From Crocodylus rhombifer (Eukaryota > Chordata > Crocodylia > Crocodylidae), in NCBI GenBank assembly GCA_038503035.1, contig JAVSML010020421.1:1-64000 (forward strand): DNA of 64,000 bases, written 5' to 3'. The notes under the pieces were generated by a model. That model worked only from the letters and a program-made list of their open reading frames with translations, made no database searches and had not been told where the DNA came from. This document shows positions 10,292 through 22,386 of this stretch, piece by piece. The stretch's first letter is position 1; every line of letters begins with the position of its first letter. Made by a program: the position numbers and the translations under genes.

Positions 10292-12653
10292 AGGTGCTGG
10301 TCAGAGGGAGACAGGCAGAAGGCAGGAGACCACAGCAGACCTCTAAAGCTCCATGAGCTCCATTTCCTGTCGAGAGGGAGAACAGGAGGAGTGGTTATGT
10401 CCTGGCTTTCATGTTGACACAATGGTTCTGGTGTTTTCCTCAGGGCCTTGATGAAATGGGATTCTTTCCCTTGAAGTCTCAACTCCAAAATAGTCTATTT
10501 GTTTGTCTTTCCAATGGAAATAGAGATGTTTTCTGATGTGTATGGTATGCTGCAGTGTACTACATTTTCTCTGTGGCATGTTAGAGTTACTCACTTAATG
10601 GACTGTTATGGACTACGGAGAAATTATACCTTCTTTTGAAGCATCTGGGATTGGCCACTGTCGGAGATGAGATATTGTGAGGAACGAACCCCCAATGTCT
10701 TCCACCACACCAAACCCCATACTCCATGCTGCATGCACATTACTTGATTGCTGTGAACAAACATAGGAACACTAAGAGGCTTTTAGAAAATGATGCTTTT
10801 CAGCGTGCAATACAGCATTAATTACACCATAGTTATCATTACCATGATCACAGTATAATGAAGGATAAGGAAACTATTATAAATACAGGGGATTCAATAA
10901 CCAGGATAATTTGGAGTTTGTTTTTGGATGAAAACTATAATAATAAAAAGTGGGGGAAAGCCCTAGTTAAAAAGGAAACCTTAGTATTTCAACAAAGGTC
11001 TTGAAAATAGACAGTATGTGAGGTTGCTCACTCACAAAGAGCTTCTTGTTATAAATCTGCATTAAAGTTTGCTGCCAAATCACTGCTGGTTGTAAAACTA
11101 TCCTCCAACAACTGCAGAGAACTCAGTTTTTACTTGTCAATCTATGGAAAAATGGGTCTGTGTCAGGCCAGTTTCTACAGCTAGCAAGGCCAGTGGACTA
11201 AAAATCTCCTGATATTCAGAGCTAAACCAATAGCATGTATTCTGACAGCATCGGTGAGGCCATCCTCTGTGCTGTTTTATTAGATAGATTATCTTTTGGG
11301 ACCTGACTTCTTGAGGTGTGTGGCTATTTTATACGATTATTATTATTATCATTTGGAGAAAGGGCAGTTTCACAAGCAGTTGTTAGCCAGCAATCACATG
11401 AGCAGCCCTGAGGCATAAGGCCAGGACTAGCATTGCACGTCACAGTAATAAACTGAATTCTCCTGAGCCTTCAGCTTAAAAAAAAAGTAAGCACTTGGTG
11501 AAATTCCACAGGGTTACCTATGGCCCACTCTCCACTTTGGGCAAGTTTTCTCAGTATCCAGCTGTGTGATATGTTATCAGGAAGGTAGTTATTCTAGCTT
11601 TTAGATTGAAAGCCAAAATAAAGCTGCTTTTTTTTTAAACTGATCAGATGCTTTTGGGGTTTTGGGGACAGGATTTTTTTTTTTTACAGAGCAGGAACAT
11701 TAACATAGGCAGGGCAAGACTGCCAAACCAGATTGACAAACATAATTCCTGCTTTTGCTTGTGTAATCTCAGCTGCACACACAAAAAGGGCTGGAGTGTA
11801 TAATTGGCTAGTTGGAGACAGAATTGTACAATTGGACAACCGAACCATACAGCTACTGCACGTGCGACTTTGAGTAGGAGTAGTAAGTGTGCAAACATTG
11901 TTGCATGACAATTTTTTGGAAATATTAATGTGCAAAGGGGTGTGTCTGTGCAGGAGGAAGAGAAGATGTGATAGTCTGAACTGTTCCTATGGTAGGATTT
12001 TCTGGGCAACCTTTCATTCACTGGGCCAGAGCTGTCTCGCAGTGACGTAAGTGAGAAAAGACTCCATCGAAGTCAATTGATTGTCACTAGTATAAAACCA
12101 GGGAGAATCACACCTGCTTTTAATGAAGCAGGGACTACAACCAATCTGTGGTTTGGAAACCCATTTGACTCACAGGGTTTGCCTCGTGCTTTCCTAATGT
12201 CATTGCTTCTACTTCAGTGTATACGGACTAGAATATGGGCAACCTAGAGTAATGGTTATGGCCAAAGGCAGAAACGAGGAGACAAAGCAAAATTGTCTGA
12301 GAGCAGAATATAAGCCAGAGGTCAGAAGCTACCGAAAGGGATGAGACAGTGGGTACAGCTCCCAAGCTGTCCTTGGGCCTGGAGGTCACAGACAAACATG
12401 CTAGTCGATAAACAGAGAGGTTCCTCAGCAAGGCACCTAGGGCTGTATTAATTGATCCCCACACCAGCTGTGGGGACTTAGCCCTTGTGCAACCCTCACC
12501 CAATGTCACCCGAGGAGACACCACTGGAGATTAGGTCTCCTTTGTGCAGTCACCGTACATGCACACTCTAACATCAGTCCTTGCCCCTAACAGTTTGCAC
12601 ACTGGCAGCATTATCATCATATTACAGGTGCGAATTAGGATACAGGGATTAAA
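10292..12653. other. Unassigned 2.4 kb
   Basis: No gene recognised. The 125-codon minus frame at 11644-12021 and the 98-codon frame at 12228-12524 have no domain signature. At 12040-12120 there is an old repeat signature (actccatcgaagtcaattg, agtataaaaccagggagaatc) similar to that at 5075-5185. Confidence 0.5.
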
Positions 12654-13143
12654 GCTAGGAACAGAGATTACACTTAAACGGGTATACGTGATCAGAACGT
12701 GGGTCAAATCTGTAACACAACACAAGTTCAGTGCACATAAACTGCTTTCAAAATAGCCCAAACTGGTTTAATATAAACCTGAATGGATGTAGTATCAGGC
12801 CTCACTGATTTAAGTTACAGCAGTTTAGTGATCTTCTGTCCTGCATCCCCTCAAGCGAACTCAGTCTCCCAGTGTCCCAAGATGCTTTGCACCTCCCCGC
12901 AAACCCACCTCACATGGTGGGTGGGCTAGCCTTGGACCAAGTTGTCTGCTCCAGTGGAGCAGGGAGGCATACTCTAGCACCCCTCAGCTTCTGGCTTGGG
13001 CCACTGCAGGCAGATGGCTGCATTTCCATAATCAATAGTGAATGTTCACTTGCTTATTTGTTCAATCTATGCAGCTTAGGCTAACCTGCGAAGATTGAAT
13101 CGATTCAGCCTCCGGCTTTTTGATTTACTGTCTGTACTCAGCC
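12654..13143. mobile_element. MITE with GCTAGGGACAG-type ends, about 490 bp
   Basis: Collinear over its whole length with 47459-47929: both start GCTAGG(A/G)ACAGA, share 'gttcagtgcacataaactg', a GC-rich centre with 'ggctagccttgg' and 'agcagggaggc', and end in 'ttcaatctatgcagctta' and 'gattcagcctc(c/t)ggc', then CTGT..AGCC. The right end is a degenerate inverted copy of the left. The frame at 12872-13084 is internal filler. Confidence 0.7.
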
Positions 13144-15545
13144 AAAGTGACCAGGCTAGAGTTATACACGGAGACTGTGGCAGAGACAGGATTTGAAGTA
13201 CTACCTCCTCATTCCAAGCAAATAATTGCAATGCAAGACCTTTATTTGACCTCTGATAAGCTTTCCATCCAAGGGCATCCTTCCACCTGGCTAAGGCAAG
13301 AGCTGGACAGCTCTATGAAACATGGCTTTTTGTTCTTTTCTTTCTCCTCTTGCCTGTGCCCGACGAAGATAATTTGGGACTGGGAACAGAGTTCTTTAAT
13401 GGCATTGCATCATTTGGAATTTGATTTTTCTAGACTGCACATTGGGTCCATTCTGTGTTTGCAGCTGTGGAAGCCAATCAAATAAATGTGATGGTGGTGA
13501 TTAAATGTAAATGTTGTTGCTGTAGGTGTTACTAATGCACCTTGTGGTGCTGCTCCTTTTTAAACAGATATTCAATTTTCTGTTCAATTTTCTATGGGAA
13601 CAATTTACAAGGCCCCTGATTTTTTTTTCTTCTTCTCTATCTCTGTTTAATTTGCTTCTTGCTGCAGAGCAGAGGAAAGAATAATTCTTGCTGCCTGAAT
13701 TCCTCCGTTTCCTCTACCTTAGCTACATTCTCTCCCACAACCAAATAAGAAAGAAAAATTCCCTTTTAAATTGGACTGGCATACTGTACGTTACATTCCA
13801 AGGCACTCTACAAATCAAAGCGCTCGTGTTTCGCCCACATTTAATTTACATTCCTGGTTTCATCAGGAGTCTAATAAGATATTTCTTAGGACTGTCAGGC
13901 TCTAACGTATCTGTCACTGCAAGATTCTGGATCAGGCTTCTGCTGTATCCTCAGAAGAGACTTAGCTTTAGATGCCATGAACATTAATGACCTACTGTTC
14001 TGAACATCCCACAAGTAGAGAAGTAATATGACTTGGACAATCAAACTGAAAAGAAATGTCTAACTCTTTTTTCTGTTTGACATTTAAAGCCTTCAGAACA
14101 GAAACCGATTTTCCAAATTATATATTGAGATGTGCTGCTTTAAAGCACTTTTCCAAACTTCCTTCCATAGGTTATACTCATTTTTGCAAAAGAATCTTTT
14201 TGGTTTCACAAGCATAGATCCTGCCAGCCCTGTGAAATGTACTGGAAGTTTTCCAGAGATGGTTTAGAAAACCAAGCACAAAAATGCCGTGCTGCTGCGT
14301 GAGTCCCTATTCAAGCTGATGCCAGTCCCTGGGTAAAATTGCTTCTCCAGAATTATGAGCCTGGGGCATGTTGAGTCTACAGAGAAATTAAAAGTGAAGC
14401 ACTCATTCCAACTGATCTATCAGGGAAGAGGTGGGTGGAAAGAAAGACGGTTTGAAGGGATGCCATTGTCTGGTGCCAAACGCCCTGGAGTGTTCCCTAC
14501 TTCTGCTCTGTGACACCTGAATGTTCAATCCATTTTCTTTGCTTCAAGGGAGAAATTCATCATCTTGCCGAGAAGAAGGACCAGATGTAGGAAGGCATAA
14601 AAGCAACTAAAATGATGGGTAGACCATGGGCATGCCGTTCCCACAAAAGAGATGTCAGCTCAAGAGAATGTAAAGTTTAGGAGAGATTCTAGGTTCTGGG
14701 TTGCAGAGAACAACTCCATCCAGCTTCCCCTTTCTGGCCTGGTGGGTGGGTATTTTCACCTCTGCCAGGAGATGGTTGACAAAGAAAACAGCATTTCTAG
14801 AAACTCCTGAGTCACAGAAAAAGTAAAGTAGCAGCAGGCAGGAGAGGAAGATTTCCCTAGACCAGCCTGCCAACAGGGCTCTGCTTTGTTCTCTCTTCCC
14901 CTGTTGAAATTCTTCCCTGCCATTTTAAATGGTAGGGTAGTTACCTACTCTGGATTAAACTGGGAATACAAAGTTTGGCATCAAGTTCAGCATGGGTTGT
15001 ACCAACACAGAAAGGATCCTGGGTGGGGATCTCAGATGCCTGGCCTGGGCTGAAGTCTGCACTGCTGCCTCTCCCTGCTCTGGGTACTTAGAGTAGCTAA
15101 ATGATATCTACAGACACTTAGATGTTTTTCTAGAGCCCATGGAAGAGGTAGTGAGGACTAATTATCAGCCTGCTCTGTCATTCAGAGTGCCTAGAAATCA
15201 TTATGAGTACCTAAGAGTTAGAATAGACCTGTAACGAACTGCTAGGAGACCCTAGAAGTAGTGAATGTAGGAAAAAAAAAAGGGATTTATTTAGGATAAA
15301 ATTGGTGATGAGGACTGCACTCTGCTTCATTGTTCTGTATCCTATAGGAGCAGACATGAAAGTCTACTATTTAGTTTCACAGCCCTTTACCTCTTGCAAT
15401 GCCTCGTGTTGCAGAAAATGTACCATATTGATTTTTGTATTTACTGTATCTAAAATAGCAACAAGTGGACGGTCTTCTTTGGGAACAGTGCTGCCTCACA
15501 TATTCAGCTTCTAAAGCAACATTTATTTTGAGCTTCAAGCTCCCA
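13144..15545. other. Unassigned 2.4 kb
   Basis: No gene recognised; the frame at 13120-13485 shows no domain. A weak MIR-like patch (gtggcagagacaggatttga) lies at about 13175-13200. The rest shows nothing I can name. Confidence 0.5.
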
Positions 15546-15893
15546 ACTTGTGGCCTGTTATAAACTAGTCAGGGGGGATCAGCAGGCATTGGGGGAGTCC
15601 CTGTTCCCCCGAGCACCGCCAGGAGTGACCAGGAATAATGGTCACAAGCTGGCAGAGGGTAGGTTTAGGTTAGATATCAGGAGGCGCGACTTCACGGTCG
15701 GGGGGCTAGGGTCTGGAACCAACTTCCAAGAGAAGTGGTGCTGGCTCCTGCCCTGGGGGTGTTTAAGAGGAGGTTAGATGAACACCTTGCTGGGGTCGTT
15801 TGACCCCAGTACTCTTTCCTGCCATGGCCGGGGGTCGGACTAGATGATCTGCTCAGGTCCCTTCCAACCCTACAAACTATGAAACTATAAAGG
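15546..15893 (+). mobile_element. CR1 LINE 3' end, about 350 bp, young
   Basis: Corresponds to 36666-37012 of the large CR1, with few differences by eye. It encodes the ORF2 C-terminus (ACYKLVRGDQQALGESLFPR, GRFRLDIRRRDFTV) and the 3' untranslated region, and ends in the tail ACAAACTATGAAACTATAAA. One frameshift after RDFTV breaks the reading frame. Heavily 5' truncated. Confidence 0.95.
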
Positions 15894-16179
15894 AAGAGAG
15901 AAAAGAAAAGCAGCTGGATCAATCTTTGCCATCCTGGCCCCAGTGCAGGTGGCTTTGTTTCCCCTCGTTTCAGTCTCCCCTGGTTTTCTCACTCCCGGAT
16001 CACTGTAATCCTCCCCTTGTTCCAAGCCAGGGATACATTGATGTCACTGATTTCTTCCCTGATTATTATCTATTGATGTATATGTTAATTCTTTGGGCTA
16101 TTGCTCTAGGCTTGTGTTAATATTTTAGGTGCAGACTATTAAGGCACCTGGTTACTATGTAGCTCCATAACTCCCATTA
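15894..16179. other. Unassigned spacer
   Basis: About 290 bp of ordinary sequence. I see no gene or repeat. Confidence 0.5.
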
Positions 16180-16290
16180 CATAAAAATATAAGAAGTGCC
16201 ATACTGGGTTGGATCAATGATCCCTCTAGCCCAGCACCATGTCTCTGACTGTGGCAGAGGCATCCCTTTGTTTAGATGCCTGATATCTTC
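16180..16290 (+). repeat. Dispersed reptile repeat with a 'CCATACTGGG' signature
   Basis: GCCATACTGGGTTGGATCAA and CCCTCTAGCCCAGCACC, with 'actgtggcagagg', match a signature common in turtle and crocodilian genomes that I associate with CR1-related sequence. A second, more diverged copy is at 39645-39850. Confidence 0.5.
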
Positions 16291-16422
16291 AGTTCTTAAT
16301 CTTATTCTTAAATCTTGGACACGATGGTGATGATGATGAAGTGAGTATCACCATACTCATTTGCTGGAAGCACAAGGGCCAGAAATCCAGCAACAGGTAG
16401 GATAGTCAACGTCAATAAGACC

Positions 16423-16720
16423 TCAAGCACCCAAAGGAGGGCCATAAGGGCATTCATAAATGATGTGGTCACGTGTCGGACCTTGAGCACCACAGCTGCA
16501 GCCAGCATCATTGAAGAGGCTCCAAGACTGCATGCTTTCCTTAAACCATCCAACACATGTTCTGAGATGGTGAAAAGCAGTCCAGGCCTTGCAGGGCAGC
16601 TGCCATCCTGAGAGGCAGAAGCTGGTATTGGGGATGAAACGCTTTAACTGCAGTTCTTGTTCATCATGGATTATCTTGGACACGATCTCTGATGGTGCAT
16701 GATTCAAAGCTGACCAAAGG
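16423..16720 (-). pseudogene. C-terminal fragment of a LINE ORF2 (not CR1)
   Basis: The 94-codon minus frame (16707-16423) contains SGWQLPCKAWTAFHHLRT, then CSCGAQGPTRDHIIYECP. This is the layout PGF-LP---W--LNR-RT ... C-CG---T--HIV-EC seen at the C-terminus of many non-LTR retrotransposon polymerases, downstream of the reverse transcriptase. The histidine and three cysteines of the zinc-finger-like motif are kept. CR1 ORF2 copies in this window show nothing like it, so this is a second LINE lineage. Only this tail is recognisable, and I could not name the family. Downstream (toward 16320) a 'gatgatgatgaag' run may be the decayed 3' tail. Confidence 0.65.
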
Positions 16721-17176
16721 CAAGTGAAACATTCTTATTGACAACCGGGGGTCTTTTGATCAGGCCTCTAAAATATGTTAGTGGTAGAGTACCATTGAAG
16801 TGAATGGAGCTACATCAGTAAATTCTAGTAGAAAATGCATGAATCCACTTTCAGAGCCACTTCATTCCTGCTCTTCATGACATGTTTACTCTCAGCTGCT
16901 TCTATCTTTGGTATCTCACCTTTAACTCTGAAGTCTTCTACAAGGATGCCTCCACTTAGGGAAATCTGTACTTACCATTTCCTCATTCTCTGCTAAACCT
17001 TTAATATATTCCACTTTATAAATCCACTTGTCTTTAGTGCAGAAGATGTTTGACTGTTGGCCAGATTGTGATGGATTCTTTCATGGCTCAGACATGGGTA
17101 AAATATCAAAAGTTGTGAGCTGCTTCAACATTGCAATAGTATTTTTGTCTCAAAATAGAGAGGCTGCAACCATCCT
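16721..17176. other. Unassigned spacer
   Basis: No gene. At about 16775-16830 there is another trace of the old 'accattgaagtgaatgga' repeat. Otherwise nothing is seen. Confidence 0.5.
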
Positions 17177-17612
17177 GGTGCATCACCTTGCATTTGTCAG
17201 TGTTGAATCCCATCCTATTCTCATCTGCCCACCCCTGTAACCTGTCTAGTTCTGATTGCAGCCTATTCCTCCCTTCTAGCGTGCCCACATCCCCCCACTC
17301 TTAGTGTCATCAGAAAATTCGAACAGGGTGCTTTTTACCCCCTCGTCCAAGTTGTTGATGAAGATGTTGAACAGTGCAGGCCTGAGGACCGAGCCCTGGG
17401 GGACCCCACTGCCCACCCACACCCCTCCAGGTCAAAAATGACCCATCACCACCACTCTGTGGGTGTGGCCCTCCAGCCAGTTGGCGACCCATTTGACTCA
17501 GTTTCTTAATGAGAACGGGGTCAGAGGCAGTGTTGAAGGTCTTCCAAAAGTCCAGGAAGACTATGTTTATTGTGATCCCTGCATCTAAGCATTTGATGAC
17601 CTGGTCATAGAA
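17177..17612 (-). mobile_element. CR1 LINE internal fragment lacking both ends
   Basis: Corresponds to about 8337-8793 of the 7.6-kb copy (palm region of reverse transcriptase): 'gtgcatcacc' at one edge, 'gacctggtcatagaa' at the other. The minus frames show the [20 protein letters not shown] region. It lacks the CR1 3' tail, which a normal CR1 insertion should have, so this piece was left by a deletion or rearrangement. Confidence 0.85.
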
Positions 17613-18842
17613 TGTTTCTTAGGTCCAACCTGAAATGGTCTCGCAGTAGTTTATAACCGTTTGACCTCGTCATCCCTTGGTGTGCTCTGGTGAACAAACA
17701 TCCCCCAGGTACTGGTGGTCACCCCGATAAACTTATAGGTAGCCATCAGATCACCCCTGAGCCTGCACTTTTCCAAGCTAAAGGGCCCCATAGCTCTGAG
17801 TCTGTCGTCATAAGGTCTGTTTTCCTGACCTCTGATCATGCGCATGGCTCTCCTCTGGACTCTCTCAAGCTTCTCAACATCCTTTTTAAATTGTGGCACC
17901 CAAAACTGGATGCAATACTCGAGCTGTTGCCTCACCAATGCCGAGTAGAAGGGGAAAGTGACATCCTGGGATGCTTGAGAAGCATCTATGAATGCAAGCC
18001 AGCATTTTGGTCACTTTACTAGCTGCAACATTGCATTGCAGGCTCATGTTCATCTTGTGGTCAATGATGACCCCCAAGTCTTTTTCTTCCGTAGTGCTAG
18101 CCAGCGTAGCACGGCCGAGCCTATAAGGATGCTGTAGGTTTTTCTTCCCAAGGTGGAGAACCTTGTATGTTTCAGTGTTAAACGCCATCAGAGTCTCATC
18201 CACCCATTTGCTGAACCTGTCCAGGTCAGCCTGGATCACCCGCGTGTCTTCAGGTGTGGATGCTTTGCCCCAAAGTTTGGTGTCATCAGCCAACTTGGCC
18301 AGTCCGCTTCTGACTCCGATGTCCACATCGTTAATGAAGATGTTGAACAATATGGGTCCAAGGACAGAGCCTTGGGGGACCCCACTGGTCACAGGGCACC
18401 ATGACGATTGACTTCCATCAATTACTACCCTCTGGGTCTGACCACGGAGCCAATTTCCCAGCCAGCGGATCGTGGTGGACCCAAGGCCACAGTTGGCCAG
18501 TTTTTGCAAGAAGTGATCATGGGATACCAGATAGAAGGCCTTTTTGAAGTCAAGATATATGACATCAATCTCTTCTCCCTTGTCCAGGTGATAGGTCACC
18601 TGGTCGTAGAAGGAAATGAGATTGGTCAAGCAAGACCTACCCACAACAAACCCATGCTGGCTGTCCCTTAGGATGTTGGCGTCGGCCAGTCCATTACGGA
18701 TGGCCTCTTTAATAATTTTTTCTAAGATCTTCCCCAGGATAGAAGTCAGGCTGATGGGCCTACAGTTTGCTGGATCCACTTTCCTCCCTTTCTTAAAGAT
18801 AGGCACCACATTGGTGCCTATCCATCCATCTTGGGATCCATA
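17613..18842 (-). mobile_element. CR1 LINE fragment, second subfamily, 1.2 kb
   Basis: Begins on the plus strand with 'tttcttaggtccaacctgaaatgg' and so also lacks the last 150 bp or so of its 3' region. Its sequence is clearly different from the 7.6- and 34-kb copies and closer to 469-772. Homology to CR1 is lost near 18842, just upstream of VPIFKKGRK. Confidence 0.9.
17651..18809 (-). pseudogene. CR1 ORF2 reverse transcriptase, nearly unbroken
   Basis: The 307-codon frame 18809-17886 is the longest in the window. In order it holds PISLTSILGKILEKIIK, HGFVVGRSCLTNL, VIYLDFKKAFYLVSH (motif A; the first catalytic Asp is kept and the usual second Asp is Tyr), [20 protein letters not shown] (motif B), LADDTKLWG (motif C, Asp-Asp kept) and EEKDLGVIIDHKMNMS. 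One frameshift near 17930 leads into frame 17938-17651 with QLEYCIQFWVPQFKKD, RRAMRMIRGQENRPY and LRGDLMATYKF. Endonuclease and 3' end are missing. There is no sign of selection beyond the length; a single frameshift over 1.1 kb suggests moderate age. Confidence 0.92.
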
Positions 18843-20918
18843 ATAAAGCTCTGGATAAATTCAAGATATATCATTGTTGTTTTTGACCAATTTATAATTG
18901 TATAGCAAGATAACAGGTTGTATTTTGATCCCTAGATCTCTACTTACAGCATGATTAAAGCTATCTATTGTAAAGCTGGATTTGATCTATGAGCTAGGCT
19001 AAGGTTAGGAAAGTTGGGACTCACCTTCCTAAGTGATGATTTGCTGGATGATCCAAATGGGAACCCTATGAGATTGCGGCGTTTTTAATAAAAATATTAT
19101 CTTCATTCTATGCAGAAAGGAGGACAACAGAAAACAAACTAAGAAATCACAGAAACTTTCATTGCCTTTTTTTTTAGCTTGGTGATTGCACATAAGAAAG
19201 AGACATTATTTTCCATTCTGTTAACAAAATTCACAGAAAATATTTCCCAAGTTGCAGTGGTAACTTACAGTCCATGTTCTTTCAGGAGTGATATTTACTA
19301 AACCTCATGTTGCTCTGGGAAGTGTGACCCTTTGAATTCTTGAACCCATTGAAGATTCATTGGGATCTCCCGCTGATAATATCTGCTAAGTGCAGCCTAG
19401 GCCTGAAGAGTGCAATAACTTGAATAAACTCTATTAATACTGTAAGACAGTCTCTCCAAAATTGAGTCACCTCTGGAAGACAGATTTGATGTTCTTCTTG
19501 ATACTCTGATGAATGTGTTCTTTCCGCATTATTCAACAGTTGCTCTAACATAGAGATCCATTTATTTATTGAGGTTAGCAATAGCACTTAGTGTTTGCTG
19601 AGTGCAGGTACTTTTCTGGAATCTATGGTCATATTAAATAAAAGACTGTGGAAGATGCATTATCCATACTTTCCAACCCAATCTGGGAGATAAGCTTTCA
19701 GTGCAAGAACTGATGAAAATCCTGCTAAGTAATAAAAACTTTGTATGTTTTCTTATTTCAGTATGAAAAATGGCAGTTTTTTAGGGCATGATCCAAAGCC
19801 CACAGAAGCCAAAAGGATTAGATCAGGTCTCTAATACGTGATAGCAGCCTATTCTTTATTGAGCTAAGAAGCCAACTCAGTGGACCAGATATTATTCTCA
19901 GTTACTCCATTGGGAATTAAAATTTTGTTTTCATGTAATTATGTTAACAAAATGGCCCGCCACTTAGAATTGGTGCAGTATGTGATAGAATAACAATCAT
20001 TAAGAGGGGAAACAGTCTATAGGTGCCAGCTGTGTTCAAATGATCAAATTCGGATTCAAATTTCTAGCCACTTACCTGATAAAAGCATGAACAGTACAGG
20101 ATTGGGATTTATTGCCAATAACAGAGACAAGGAAGGAAGGAAGGAAGACAGAAACATTACTGATACAGCGTAAAACAATTACCCATTGTACTGCAAAGCA
20201 TTAAGCACATCTGTGTCCAGGCGCAGGAGACTTAGTTCCTTTGGACCTAATTCTCCTTTCTCTTTCAGCCCTTTATCCTAGTGCAAAGTTAGTGTACTAT
20301 CCAGGCTGGGAACCATTTTACATGTATTTTGCACTGGTGTAAGTGAATCTATATCATCTTGGCAACATTCACTAGCAAAAGATTTCAGGCATGAAAAATA
20401 CGCAGGATTGAATTATTAGTAATTACCAAAAATGACTAGAAATTATTAATCATTACTGCAAATTGTTTGCAGGACAAATGTAGGTTTTTACTGCTGCTAA
20501 TTAATTTAATTACCTAGATGAGTACTTATTTCATCGTTGAGTGCAGCTCTCATATGAGCCCAAGTATGTTGCTTTTGGATAGCAAAGCCAAATATACATG
20601 GGAGTTATCTGGGACACAGGCTCCCAAGATACACAGGGGCTTTTGAACATTTTGTTCATTATCTAGAAGTGGGCATAAAGTGTTACAACTGAGGGAGAGT
20701 TCTGAACAACACACGCTTGTTTCGAAGTCCATTGAAGTTAACACACACAAAAAATCCCATTAGTAATTAGGCCATATGGTCTGCTTTTCCTACATTAATA
20801 AAGGCTATATCCTCCCTTGGAGTATGCAACTAATTAGGGAGAGTAAAAACTCTTCAAAACTCCCAACTGAGTGACACAACATGGGCCTGCTGCTGATAGG
20901 AATAAACACACAGAAAAT
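18843..20918. other. Unassigned 2 kb
   Basis: No gene recognised. A short (GGAA)4 tract lies at 20131-20147. At 20270-20360 there is a faint old-repeat signature (tgcactggtgtaagtga). Confidence 0.5.
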
Positions 20919-21111
20919 GGGAGCATCTCACACATGCGCTTTAAAGCTTAGTAGACTATTTTACTGCACATTAAAATGTCACGTAAAAAACCATGCAAAT
21001 GTGCTACTGCATATAGGGCAGCATCATGCACGTGAATTTACTACCTCACATTGGAGGTATTAAATTTAATGCATATTAAAAAAGGCACATGAATGCACGT
21101 GTAGATGCACC
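20919..21111. mobile_element. GGG-ended MITE, about 193 bp
   Basis: Left end GGGAGCATCTCACACATGCG, right end GCACGTGTAGATGCACC. The interior has 'tgcacattaaaatg' and 'taatgcatatta' palindromes. It is flanked on both sides by AAT (20916-20918 and 21112-21114). Confidence 0.75.
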
Positions 21112-21122
21112 AATAGATCACT

Positions 21123-21384
21123 GGGTGCCTCTACATGAGACGCTACATTGCTGCAGTGATGAGCTATGGTAACATAGAGTCAGCAGGCACAAACCGTGAT
21201 GCCAATGCTACCATGCAATAGCTCATTGCTACTGTGCAGTAGGGTCAGACATGACCTGTGCACCACCAAGACTACACAGTGATGACAGTTATTGCACAGT
21301 CATTTAGCATGTGCTAAAGCAAGTGCTAAATGACTTCATGGTAACAACTACACAGTTGGGTGCATGTGTAGAAGCACAGCACCC
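21123..21384. mobile_element. GGG-ended MITE, about 262 bp
   Basis: Left end GGGTGCCTCTACATGAGACG, right end ATGTGTAGAAGCACAGCACCC. The interior carries 'caatagctcattgctactgtgcagtag' style inverted motifs unlike type 1. Flanks ACT and ATT match at 2 of 3 positions. It lies only 11 bp from the previous MITE. Confidence 0.72.
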
Positions 21385-22157
21385 ATTAAGTACCAAAGCC
21401 CACTGAAGTCATTGGCTACCATTCTCCTTGATGTAAGTGGACTTTTGGGTTAGGTGATGGAGATAAAATTTTCTTGCAGAGCTGCAGTGAGTTGCTGTTG
21501 GAGACTTTTTGTATCTTGGTTTATCTGCCTTATGTTATATGCCTTAGTACTTGCCTTATGCTGAAGCTTTTTTTTTTCCCTGTTGCTGCAAGGTTTTTTT
21601 CTGTCATTGCTGTTTCTTTCCTTATTACTCAGTTAATATTCTTTTGTCTTCCTCTTCCTTTGCTCCTTGTGCATTATCACTTCTCATCTATTTTCTTTTT
21701 GTGTACATTATGTACTCATATAGGATCAGATGCATCTATTAAAGGCAATTAAAGCTGAATTTATGGCTTGATGTTCTATTTAGGTAACAGCCTGGACTAG
21801 ATGAATTATAACTGAATATTTTTCATAAGCTAATGTCTAATCTTTGCTGCATCTTTTTTAAGGTTCCAACTTCCACAAGAAAAATTCCTCTTAAGAGCTT
21901 AATTCACAGCCAGACATTATGTCACTCTCTGGTGTCGGAGCTCAGCTCACCAAGCGCAGTATCTTTTGCATTCATATTTGCACATTGTAATCACAGGAAG
22001 AGCCCCTGAGTGTGCCTGTGTTTTTTGTTGCTGTGTGCTGTCTGTGCACCCTGTAAGAGACATGTCTTGGCTTCAATGGCAATTTTGTTCAATGGGGCCA
22101 GAATATCAATACAGCACTTACATCTGCCATATGTCCAAGGTCATGCAGGGACTGTAT
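21385..22157. other. Unassigned
   Basis: At 21400-21450 there is an old repeat trace (aagcccactgaagtcattgg). The frames at 21474-21752 and 21966-22298 show no domain. Confidence 0.5.
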
Positions 22158-22386
22158 GGGTGTATCTACATGTTGCCATTTGGTGCAGCTGCTATGGCAC
22201 CGTGCTTCGGTACTTCTGCACAGTTAGATTTTGCCCCTATGTCACACTATAACCAGGGAGTGCTCTGCTACGGTGACATAGCTGGTGATCACATGTAGAC
22301 CCGCGTGACTGCTATGTCGCTGTAGTGCACCATATGGTGACGTGTAGACGCTGTACGTCGCCGTAGGGAGATGTGTAGATTCACCC
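22158..22386. mobile_element. GGG-ended MITE, about 229 bp, CpG-rich
   Basis: Left end GGGTGTATCTACATGTTGCC, right end AGATGTGTAGATTCACCC, flanked by TAT on both sides (22155-22157, 22387-22389). The right half keeps many CpG sites (cgcgtgactgctatgtcgctg), which suggests it is younger than its neighbours. Confidence 0.82.

Noticed and set aside
11644..12021. 125-codon minus frame
   Set aside because: Low-information sequence with a Lys run from a poly-T tract; no domain recognised.
18799..18821. Perfect 10-bp hairpin near the 5' break of a CR1 copy
   Set aside because: At first it looked like a fold-back at the integration junction, but it encodes the normal NVVPIF segment of ORF2 and so is probably coincidental.
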